Assembly (NCBI RefSeq): GCF_000204055.1
Contig: NW_006768776.1
Span: forward strand, 1,243,606 to 1,307,605
DNA: 64,000 bases
Source of the DNA: Melampsora larici-populina 98AG31
Lineage: Eukaryota > Basidiomycota > Pucciniomycetes > Pucciniales > Melampsoraceae
Direction: 5' to 3'
Shown here: in pieces, positions 35,310 to 44,599 of the stretch
Layout: each line of letters starts with the position of its first letter
Position numbering within the stretch: the first letter of the stretch is position 1
Made by a program: the position numbers and the translations under genes
Notes under the pieces: generated by a model
Databases searched by the model: none
What the model was told of the DNA's origin: nothing
The model's input: only the letters and a program-made list of their open reading frames with translations

Positions 35310-36027
35310 TCAGGCGACTCTCGCACAGTCACCATTGGCCATAGCGCAATAAGGGTTGGAACCCAGAGGGAAACTTGGGACTGCATCAACTGTTAGTTCC
35401 GGGATGCTAGTAGTTCCAGTGCATCTGGCTTGCCCAGATGGAGTCCCCTGACCATTAGCGGGATAAATCGTGTTGGTTGGGCCGGAAATGTAGGCCACAA
35501 CGCTTTGACCTGAACATATTCTCGCCTGAAATGATAAGATAACATCGATGATTGTCAGATCAGATGTGAAAATCAAGAATAGCAATTCAACTTGAGATAG
35601 CATGACACTTACCGTTACTTGGGCTGGAGGTGCCGGGCTGGCGCTCGCACAACCGTTGCTCGTTCCACAGAGCAACACTCTGCCGGCGATCGGAAAGTTG
35701 AAAGCAGTAGGGGCGGTGATGAGATCAAAGGTGGCGCCGGTGTTCGAAGCGAGGCATTGGCCTCTGCCCGATACAGGTACTCCCGCATAAGATAGCGGCA
35801 ACAGCCCTCCATGCGCGCCGAGCCACGCAACAGTGCTGCCGCTTTCACAAATTGGCTGAAGATGAAAGTCGTTAGGGTCAACAGGTAAGAATAGAGTGAC
35901 TTGATTTAGATGATAATCAGTAACTCACTCTCCATGTCCCCTGGGCCTGGCATTTGACTTGAGCGATCAGAAACACTACACCGACGACCAGTGCACTCAA
36001 ATTCATCGATCTGGATGAGGCTGACAT
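35310..36027 (-). CDS. Small secreted protein, paralogue of the gene at 11786-12488
   Basis: Exons on the minus strand: 36027-35929, 35855-35613 and 35525-35310, all phase 0 with GT-AG introns of 73 and 87 nt, encoding 185 residues. Exon 1 gives the signal peptide (MSASSRSMNLSALVVGVVFL). Exon 3 is the close counterpart of the paralogue's module (ARICSG, YPANGQGTPSGQARCT, NPYCAMANGDC). Exon 2 encodes a strongly diverged module that keeps the ICESGSTVAWLG start, the central GRGQCLAS and terminal LLCGTSNGCA cysteines, but little else. The middle module has therefore been replaced or has diverged much faster than the last. It is secreted by prediction; function unknown and effector-like by context only. 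Confidence 0.85.
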
Positions 36028-36288
36028 GATGTTTGATTCAAACAGTCGTCTGAGGATGAAATCAATCGGCGATGAAAGAAGTGATCGCAATGATAAACAA
36101 AGCCTCAGTATGATGATATAGTCAAACGATCAGAAGCTACCCCAAAAATACCAAAGAAGAAAGAAAATTGACCTCAGAAGTGGTGGAAGGTAAGATTAAT
36201 AATTAATAAAAGATTGAATGAGATACGAGAAGTGAGACGGAGTGAGGAAGTGTTAGTGGGGAGACCAAAGGGGTAACTGAAGCCTGGT

Positions 36289-36296
36289 CTTTTATA
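36289..36296 (-). promoter_or_regulatory. TATA-box-like element of secreted-protein gene 2
   Basis: TATAAAAG on the minus strand about 262 nt upstream of the ATG, at the position conserved with gene 1. A MITE begins 28 bp further upstream (36324). Confidence 0.5.
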
Positions 36297-36323
36297 GAGC
36301 TAGCCTGAGCTAGCTGCTATATA

Positions 36324-36743
36324 CAGTCAAACCCGCGCAATTGCATACCCGCGCAACTGCATAATCAGCCTTTTTGCATAGGCCAGGACTTTCCCCGACT
36401 AGGTGCGGGCTAAAAATTGCATTTATTGCATAATTTTGTCAAAAATGATAATGCATAAGTCAAAACCCAAAAAAACCGGGTCTTGGAAGCCCAATTGCAT
36501 AGCTTTTACTCAAAATACAGGATAAAAAGTACATAATTAGGCATAAACCTTGAGCCCTAAGTCTTAAAGCCTAGCTCATAACCTGCAAAAATGCATAATG
36601 TTATGTATTTTGGCCTATTTCCGCATATATGCATAACTTTATGCATTTTAACCTATCCTGTATTTTACCTCACTTTGCATAACCTATGAAATTGCATAGG
36701 CCCGATGTTCCCCCCAAATTATGCAATTGCGCGGGTTCGACTG
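36324..36743. mobile_element. TA-flanked MITE (Tigger/pogo-like ends, 420 bp)
   Basis: Ends CAGTCAAACCCGCGCAATTG at 36324 and the complementary CAATTGCGCGGGTTCGACTG at 36743 are flanked by TA (36322-36323 and 36744-36745). The CAGTC(G/A)AACCC start and TA duplication fit the Tc1/mariner-pogo group. The interior is AT-rich with repeated TGCATAA motifs and no coding frame. The paralogous region at 12,745 (tacatactctggtg) shows the empty site. Confidence 0.85.
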
Positions 36744-36745
36744 TA

Positions 36746-37244
36746 TGTACTCTGGTGTTGTCTTCCCTCGACTCAAGCGGGGGGACGTCATCTGATAAGT
36801 TTAGGTGATTGTGATATAGAATATAGTATAGAATTGCATGTCAAACTCAACACCTTCCAGGTGAGCCTTCTCTCACCAGTGCCTTCTACGTGTCTACATA
36901 CTCCCCCAGAAATTGGCTTGAAATAACTTATCAGTTCGGATGAGGATTTTCGAGTTTCATAAGTAATTCTGTTCAAATCCTTGGCGTCGGCATTCCATCG
37001 GTTCATTTCTCAGTACTTGAGTATGTCTGGAAAGCTTTGTCTGAGAAAAGAAGCGCGCGCGCAATATGTAGACGATTCTCTTCCTCGACCTCGCAGTTTT
37101 CGAAGCGTGCCAGAACCAGCGTGGGTCTTGGATAAGTCTAAGTTGGTTTAGGTTTACATTGTCCGTCCGTACCAGTTGGGAAGAAAGGACCATTTAGGGA
37201 CTATTTCGACGTCGAGAAGTTGGCGCGCGTTACAGACCGGTTCT
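36746..37244. other. Distal upstream region of secreted-protein gene 2
   Basis: No gene. Through about 37,070 it matches copy 1 of the duplication. Confidence 0.5.
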
Positions 37245-37640
37245 AGGACCCCGGAAAGCTCCAGGTAAACTATCCGACCTAAAATGTATGGATCGAGGGT
37301 CCAAAAAAACGCTGACGTACCGACGAAAAAGGAATTTTTTGGGTCTTTTTCGAGCAAAAACCCGTTTTTTTGAATTCAGACGTACCGACCTGACAGGTAT
37401 GGATTTGTCTTTGGCCGGAAAAAAAGGCCAAAAACACTCCCTTTTCAACGTACATACCGACGAAAAACGAATGGATTCGTCTCGTGAGGAAATTTTAGCG
37501 ATTTTTGCTCTTTGAACGTACCGACGAAACCGGAATTGTTTGACCTCAATTTTTGGGTTTTTACCGCGTCACAGGGTATTGAAAAGGTCAATTTGGGTTG
37601 TTTTAGGTCGGATAGTTGACCTGGAGCTTTCCGGGGTCCT
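37245..37640. mobile_element. hAT-type MITE, family copy B (396 bp, 8-bp TSD)
   Basis: Ends AGGACCCCGGAAAGCTCCAGG and its complement are flanked by ccggttct on both sides (37237-37244 and 37641-37648). Internally, an acgtaccgac-type motif recurs about every 65-70 bp (near 37,316, 37,380, 37,450 and 37,515), so the core is a short diverged tandem array. Confidence 0.87.
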
Positions 37641-37782
37641 CCGGTTCTACAATCTCGCGAGCTCGGTGGTTTGCCAGAGACAACCCATATTCTCTCCGTC
37701 AGGCTCATCTAATGATCAACACACTATAGTGGATCTGGAAGAAAATGTAACGCATAAGCAGAAGAAAAACAAAGATAGATTC

Positions 37783-38219
37783 TGTTGGATTTATTTGTGC
37801 TTCAAATGTCTTACTACATATTTAATGTATTTCTCATAAATGTATTTCTGATCTTCTCCATTTTCGTTGTTCTCAATTATGACTACATTACATCATATAG
37901 CCCAATTAGGAACATTACGTCAATGGTGTTGTGACGTCATTTCATTATAATTTCATTTTCGTATTTTCTTTATAACCTGATGTTGAACACCAGTCTGATG
38001 TTTTCTTTTCTCATCTGACTGTTTCTTTACAAAATCTTATCATAAGATTTTCGTGTCTGTTTCTTCTTTATCTTATACTAAGATTTTGTTTTTGTTTGGA
38101 TTCAGGTAATAAAGAGCTCATCTGACTGTTTCTTTACAAAATCTTATCATAAGATTTTCGTGTCTGTTTCTTCTTTATCTTATACTAAGATTTTGTTTTT
38201 GTTTGGATTCAGTCCAACA
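37783..38219. mobile_element. Solo LTR (437 bp, TSD GATTC)
   Basis: It begins TGTTGGATTTATTTG, ends ATTCAGTCCAACA, and is flanked by GATTC on both sides (37778-37782 and 38220-38224). It contains a tandem duplication of about 95 bp (from ctcatctgactg to ggattcag, at about 38,011-38,105 and 38,119-38,213). No internal retrotransposon region is present, as expected after LTR-LTR recombination. Confidence 0.85.
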
Positions 38220-38224
38220 GATTC

Positions 38225-38686
38225 CACAATGCTATCAACTCTCAGGAGTGAACGTAAGGTAGCTGATGTTTCGTTGACTGCTGCTGCACGATGGCTGTGC
38301 TGCAGTCGTGCTCGAATCCTGTAAGAGCATCAGCAATTGTTGGCGTTGACGGTTGAAATCAGAGTTATATATAAAAATAAGTTACAGAATCTTTAGCCGG
38401 GGTCAACACATCCAACATCAGATCCCACAGCTGTTGGCATTTGTGTCTTTGCTAAAATGGTTGACCTAGAATTCTCTTTTCTTTTTTTTCTTTTTCCTTG
38501 TTCCTTTGTTTGTTTCCTTTCCTTTTCTTCAATTTTCAGACTATCTACATACTTAAAGTGAAAGAAGTGTACATATGAAGGATTCAAAAATGCATGTATG
38601 TATTCAAATTCATTAGGATATATTACACCACGGGTCAACTCTTTGACAGGCCTGATATCGAACCGATCTCCAAATTTTTTAAACTC
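38225..38686. other. Spacer between solo LTR and the 10-kb element
   Basis: No gene recognised. A T-rich tract lies near 38,470-38,530. Confidence 0.4.
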
Positions 38687-39118
38687 AACAAAGTCCCTGT
38701 CATGATTCATCTGCCAGACTTCGGAACAAGTTCTAGACATCTGGCAGCAGGGACTTAGTGCTTATCGACACGCAGTGGCCTGAGGGTTTTGAGGCTTTTG
38801 GCTGGGAGCCACCTCTTTCCCTTGTTATCTCCTCCATATCCCGAGGAATTTTTTTGGGACCAAGAAATGAAAGATGCGCTGAGAATCAGCGCATCTTGTA
38901 CACAAGAAACCAACCGAGGAACTTTCCTCGTTCATTTTCTTTTCAAGTGTAAAGATTTCAATTTTTATACCTTTTAATGTTGTTTCAACTGCTGTTTCAA
39001 GAAAAAACAACACCACTTCGAGATGTGGTTGAGAACTCTCAAACTGTGTTTGAGAAGTGTTGTTGTAAGCCAGATTGGGTTTGCTGAACCTAGAGTTTAT
39101 TCATCTCAGTCGTAGTCG
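38687..39118 (+). repeat. Left terminal inverted repeat of the 10-kb element
   Basis: It pairs with 48330-48751. The outer hairpin consists of AAGTCCCTG (38691) and CTGCCAGA (38711) facing TCTGGCAG (38740) and CAGGGACTT (38748). The inner hairpin is GATGCGCTGA/TCAGCGCATC at 38873-38895 with a 3-nt loop. A third hairpin is CGAGGAA/TTCCTCG at 38915-38930. Confidence 0.82.
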
Positions 39119-40239
39119 AGTGATCAACATACGTTGAAATCTTTAATTCCAAATCCCTTTTTCATCATCACAATTGATTGGATTGCTCGGTTTATTAAGT
39201 GGTCATAATCAACATGGAAGATCAAGCAGGAAATGATTTGAAGATCACTCACAAAGACATCAAAGACTCCTTGACAGTTTGTGATACCATCCACTCCGTC
39301 AATTTGAAGCCAAAAAGTTTCTTGCAAATATTCTTGTCTGCACAATCTAACAAGGATGCCCCAGCGGACATGCGAAGAGATACTGAGCGACTAGCCACCT
39401 TGCGAAAGCTGTGGGGCACACCCACCGGTTGGCCTTCGACCCTGCGCATTTTACGAGCAATACGCGGCCTGGCTTGGAAAACAATGCCAGGAAGGGACCT
39501 TTGGCGCGAGTTTGTATTGGAAGAGGTGATTTACATATGAGAACTCATTTTCATACATACTGCTTCAAGTTACTGACACTCAAGTGCCCAATATCTTATA
39601 TAGGCAGATCAATTGCTAAAGATGAAAACCTCCCGTCGAAATCGGACTAAGCTAGGCAGCTTTGTGAGCTCAAAGAGGGTCACTCACCGGTTTTTCGGCC
39701 CTGGAGCCTCGGCAGAACGAGGAGAGAAAGCGGAAAAGGCTATGCTGTTCCTTTTCCAGCTTCTATCTCGAAGATTCCTGGCCAATTGCACAGCGGAGGC
39801 TCATTTGATTATTTCACCTGCAAAGGAAAAAAGCGCCAAGATTCAGGATGCAATGCAGATTTTGAACTGGAACTTGAAGGCAACTCAGATGGCCCCTGGA
39901 TTGATCATATAGATGCGCTATCGGATTCCTCCGAAACCGATGATTTAGATTTAGACTCGACTGGCGGGAAACAACTGAACCTTTTGAATTTGAGCAAACC
40001 TGATGATGACATATCTGAAGATGGTTCACTTGCCGAGGCTGAAGGCCTTGATCGCACTTGTCGAGTGCGTCGGTCAAAGTGGACAAGAGCACGAGTGTCT
40101 TCGGTGGGTTTCTTTTAAATGATGTGTATTTTGAATGATGTTTATTTTTCACTTACATATTTTTGGGTTTCACCGCTCACACTATGATTGGATTTGGCTT
40201 TTCACAGGCTGCACAAAATGTTTGCTTAATGATAGCTAA

Positions 40240-41139
40240 GGGCCCGTTTGGACACCGCGAGCAGATACTATCTGGCGAAATTTCACACCAAAAGTGTTAC
40301 ATAGCGCCAGATAGTATCTGGGTCCAAACTCCACCAGATATTCAAAATCTGATTGGCGTTCGGTTCAAATATCTGAGGTCAGTATCTGATCATCAAGATC
40401 GAGATATTGATCCATATTGAGATACAGCCAATTGGCTGTATCTCGAGCCAATATGTCGATGTGCTCCTCCCTCAACCCCCATCTAACCATCACTTCTTTC
40501 TCCTTTTCTCATTACCCACGCACTCTTTTTCCTTTTTGATCCTCACGCCTTTGCTTAGCCATCCTGATTCCTCGCAGCGAAGCAGTTCTTCAATCAACTT
40601 GTTTTCTGCTGTCTTCATGTCTTTCTTTTTGTTTTTTGTTTCTTGTTTGCTTCTGTTCTTTGTTTTTGTTTTGTTTCTTTTCTTTTCTTTTCGTTCTTTC
40701 CTTTCTTCTGTTCCTTTTCCTTTTCGTTTTTGTTTTTTGTTTCTATTCGCTTTGTCTCTTTTCTTTCTTTTTGTTTTTTGTTCGTTTCTTTATGTTAAAT
40801 CTTCAAATCTGTTATCACTTTTGAAATCGATTGTTCAATTTGAACCATTTTGGTGCAATGTCAACACAAGAAGGAAAGTTTAGGATGCAAATGATGAAGG
40901 TCTGGATGACCGTTTCAAAAGATTGAGGCAAATGAAAATGCATGCAAGTTGATATGGCCGTTACCGAACAGCGATATGATCATCACGAGGTCAACAGATG
41001 TCGGTTGACCTCTTTTGGTTTGCTGTTCGGTAACTTCCATGTCCAAAATACAACAATGTCGATGTGCCCCTTGAGATAGGGGCAAATCGAAATTTCGTTT
41101 TCAGGTCAGATAATATCTGAAAACGATCCGAACGGGCCC
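40240..41139. mobile_element. Tourist-like (PIF/Harbinger-type) MITE, 900 bp, in a DUF6589 exon
   Basis: Ends GGGCCCGTTTGGA (40240) and the related complement TCCGAACGGGCCC (41139) are flanked by TAA (40237-40239 and 41140-41142). The GGGCCxGTTTGG start with a 3-bp TAA/TTA duplication is characteristic of Tourist-like MITEs. The interior is T/C-rich with no transposase. Inner inverted segments pair near both ends (agatactatctggcg and cagataatatctg). Confidence 0.85.
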
Positions 41140-42111
41140 TAATGTGTGCAACCGTCGAGTTAACGGATTCCAGCTTGAAAACGCGTTAGCTTTCCTGGCA
41201 GCCGGTGTCAGTGAGCGAGTTAATGCCTATCTTCAATCTATTGGACTTTGTGCCTCTCGCAATACGGCTTTGCGGGTATTGGAACGACTCCGAAGAGTAT
41301 CAGCAAGACTTCTGAAGACACGCCTTGGTAAAACTTACAAATTAAGACCGATATTGTGCTTTGATAATCTGGACATCCAAGAAAAGGTACACCACAAACG
41401 AGTTGAAGCAAGTAGTCGGCTTTTTCACGGAACGTGGGGATACTTCCATTTCCTCTCCAAAAAACTTCTCGGTTCGGTTTCAAAGGACGATCTGACAATG
41501 GAGGCCTTCACGGAGTCAATGAATAAAGATCTTGAATCTGGTGTTGATGCGCACACATTCATTCCTGACGATGACGCTACAAGTCATTGGTGTGAAGTAT
41601 GCAAAGCACAGCTAGCTCAAGCATATGTCAATTACATTTCACCGAATTCAGCATCTACTCTTGAACTGTCACTTCAATCCCCATCAATAGAGGTTTTGGA
41701 TGTCGAGGAAGCTGATACGCTGATGCTGGAATTGATGAATGCAGCCGATAATTCAGCTGAAGGCATAGGTCAGATACTTGAGGCAGTCACTAAACAAACA
41801 GATAGACCACTGGCTGATCACGCTGATGAGTTACAAATCATCAAAGGTGATGTAGGCACCTGCATGCATTTTGAAAGTCTTCGCCGCCATCGAATGCCAG
41901 CTGGAAATCGTCATGAAGGTTTACATAATTTTCTTACTGTTCCCGGAGCAGCCCACACAATGTGGAATTTTTCTCAAGCAATTGTGTTAGCACTTTGGGG
42001 TAATCATAACAACAACAAAGACACAGGTGTTGGGAGGATCTGGGAATCTTTGGGAGGATCATCAAAACCGCCGAAAGAAAAGAAAGATTACAGTTCAGTC
42101 ATGGAATGTAT

Positions 42112-43417
42112 CAACACCGGAACCGCTCCGCAACTTTTAGCGGTATCGGAGCGGTATCGAAGCGGTTTTGAGACCGCTATATTCACCACTATATATAGCG
42201 GTGGCTCCGCTCCGCCATCCAGATGTTGAAAATCAGGTATCGGAGTGACCGCTCCGATACCGGCTGGGTCCGAGTTTTATCTGATATATATTGGAATATA
42301 TCGGACGAAACCATACCCTGCTCGGCATCTCAAAACTCAACTTTGTTTACCTATTAGCTAACGAATCAACAATATTATTACAGAATACTCAAGAACAACA
42401 AGAACGTCCAGTTGAAGTTGAAGATGTCCAAAGCTTAAATGAAGAAACAAAATGCGAGGAATGGAATGAATTGGGTGAATGATTGATGAAAACAGTCATT
42501 GAAAAGGGAGAACAATGGTCTGCAAACGAAGCACTCAATTTATTCTCAATCAAAACCATAAAAAGAAAGTTAAGATGCTGATTAATCCATTCTCAATCAA
42601 CTTTCATTCAGACTATCATCATCATGAACAAAAACCAATTCAATCTCAACTTCAAAATGCCATCAAATTACTCAAACTGGCTAAAAACTCATCAAACTAT
42701 CCTTGGAAACAACTATTTGAATCAGCAAACATCTTCGCCACCGATCGATTACCAGACCCAATTTCACAATTCTCACAAGCTTCCAGGATGAATACTCAAA
42801 TAGGACCATTGAGTGTTAATCGACTATCATTTCAAGAACTTATCTCATTAGAACTTCAGTTATTTAAACTTGAGCAACAGACATATTTAACTTTATCTTG
42901 TCCAAGTCACAGATTACAAATCATTCTATTAAGCTGGCAACTTTTGCATCATTATCTTGGGATGTGCAATTCTCATGGCAATCCGAATCTCAGTTCAATC
43001 AATCAAGCAATTCGGAGGTTCTTGAAACCTATTCATTTCAACCTGGCCTCGATCTCGCATCGTCCAATCAAAAACATTCATTCCTCTTTGGCAAGTCCCT
43101 CTCAACACCTCTCCGCATTCATCTTCACCTCTGTTAGACTGTTTTACCAATTGTCTTTTAGCTGATCAGTCACTACTCCAAAAACCGAGTCATACTATAT
43201 CAAGGTTATAGGTTTTTTTTGTAATTTATTTTTTATTTGTTTTTTCAAGCCATATCGCCGCTATATAGCGTATCGGAGCGGTTTTACCGCTCCGATATCT
43301 TGGGAGAGTTTTTTTACAAAAAGATATCGGAGTGATATCGGAGTGATCATAGCGGCCATACCGCTCCGATACAAGGATAGGGTGAAATTGGTATCGTATC
43401 GGAGCGGTTCCGGTATT
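42112..43417. mobile_element. hAT-like inverted-repeat element (1,306 bp, TSD gaatgtat) in a DUF6589 exon
   Basis: Flanking 8-mers gaatgtat (42104-42111 and 43418-43425) are identical. Left end CAACACCGGAACCGCTCCG matches the complement of CGGAGCGGTTCCGGTATT. Inside both ends, multiple ggagcggt/accgctcc motifs occur in both orientations, as often seen for subterminal transposase-binding repeats of hAT elements. It contains one moderately long frame (42515-43165). Confidence 0.85.
42515..43165 (+). CDS. Unassigned reading frame inside the hAT-like element
   Basis: 216 codons from ATG to stop, rich in Ser, Gln, His and Asn, with LSFQELISLELQLFKLEQQT and IILLSWQLLHHYLGM as helix-prone stretches. 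No transposase motif is visible. It could be a captured gene fragment or chance coding; no intron evidence supports expression. Confidence 0.3.
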   Translation: MVCKRSTQFILNQNHKKKVKMLINPFSINFHSDYHHHEQKPIQSQLQNAIKLLKLAKNSSNYPWKQLFESANIFATDRLPDPISQFSQASRMNTQIGPLSVNRLSFQELISLELQLFKLEQQTYLTLSCPSHRLQIILLSWQLLHHYLGMCNSHGNPNLSSINQAIRRFLKPIHFNLASISHRPIKNIHSSLASPSQHLSAFIFTSVRLFYQLSFS

Positions 43418-44599
43418 GAATGTATAAACCATGTTCATACTGCCACTTTGGTCTTCTGCCTTTGATAAATTCTCATCTTCTCATTTTGTTTGACTTCGAA
43501 AAGATCAGATGTTTTACTTTATCTGTTTCTATCCAAACAGCTCAGTCATAGACAAAGGTGTTAAGGGTTGGGATCTTAGTGATCAAAAATCTGCCCAGGA
43601 GATAATTGACCTGACCTACAAAAGGTTTTTCGCACGAAAAGAAGTGTTAGCTGCCAAAAAAAAGGGCCAGATCCGAACATACAACCTTTGCATCCAGCTT
43701 AGAGATCTTGCTACGGTGGTTGAAGCAAATGATGCGTCAAAAGCTGGTGATATAGGTCGTTTGATACTAGTGTGGAAACGGTGGTCAATTATGGGACAAT
43801 CTCTTCCCGGCTTAACCCATTACGCGCAGCACCTTCCTCGTCTCATACTGCTCTTGGAACACTATCTTCCAAAGGGTTTGGCGCATGTTATCAAACGTTC
43901 AATGTTGATTTCAGCATCCGGTCGGCCTGGTCATTTCATTGCAAAGGATTTCTATTTGGAGTTACAAAATTGGTGGCTGAAGTATTTTTTCAACCACGCA
44001 GTAAGTGACTTTCAAAACAATCGCTTAAGTATGTGACCAAATTGACATTGTCATTTCAATTTTGAAATTTTCAAAATTTCTAAAAGGGTGCTGGTACCAG
44101 TATCCAGAGGCTCACGGAACGGTTCTCATTAAATGTTGACATTGTAAGTCTTGTCACTTGCTCAACTTAATATGATTGCAATAATCAAATACTAACTAAA
44201 AAGAAACAAATTCTACACCAAGCTCAAACAGCTAATCAGACACCTGAGGTTACGTTTGGGTGATAATTTGGTCTTTCAGTCTGGTGATCATCAAATTTCA
44301 GCAACAAGCCTGGAAAATTTTCTTAGAATGGCAAAATCAAAGCTCGTTGAAGCTAACCAAGCACCACAACCTTCACCCACTCCGGATTACATGATTACAG
44401 GACTAGATAAACTCCAAGGAATTCTAGCAAAGGATGCTGCAAAATCAAAAACCTCACGATTTTTCTGGGGTTGCCCAAACGCGATGGAAACAGCCAAGGA
44501 GCTTGAAAGTATGGAGTGAGCGTTTATTTCTGCTGATGGTTTATATGTAGCACCGAGTAAGTCCATGTTGTGGAACTTTTGATCCTCAAAATAAATGGG

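Larger units (their letters stand above)
34790..37070 (+). repeat. Segmental duplication, copy 2 (contains a TA-flanked MITE)
   Basis: It matches 11,300-17,265 in the same order and orientation once the inserted elements are removed. Shared landmarks are the gtaagctgagg block, the secreted-protein gene with introns, the TATA motif, tactctggtg, and the tctctcacc/ctcccccagaaatt block. Confidence 0.75.
39214..44519 (+). pseudogene. DUF6589-domain protein gene, interrupted by two MITEs
   Basis: The start ATG is at 39214. Exons: 39214-39525, 39604-40103, 40208 on through the MITE at 40240-41139 to 42111, then after the second MITE about 43,534-44000, 44087-44143 and about 44,206-44519. The N-terminus (SVNLKPKSFLQIFLSAQSN, TGWPSTLRILRAIRGLAW) and the core (IIKGDVGTCMHFESLRRHRM, EGLHNFLTVPGAAHTMWNF) match the DUF6589 pattern, as does the end (HYAQHLPRLILLLEHYLPKG, GRPGHFIAKDFYLELQNWW). 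Removal of the first MITE with one TAA copy restores the reading frame. Besides the MITEs, a frame change lies between about 39,775 and 39,860, and the splice near 43,450-43,535 is unclear. The molecular function of DUF6589 is not established; association with a helicase in one inverted-repeat unit suggests a mobility role. Confidence 0.78.

Noticed and set aside
40407..40883. 158-codon frame full of Phe, Leu and Ser that looks like a membrane protein
   Set aside because: It lies inside the Tourist-like MITE and is a translation of a T/C-rich tract.
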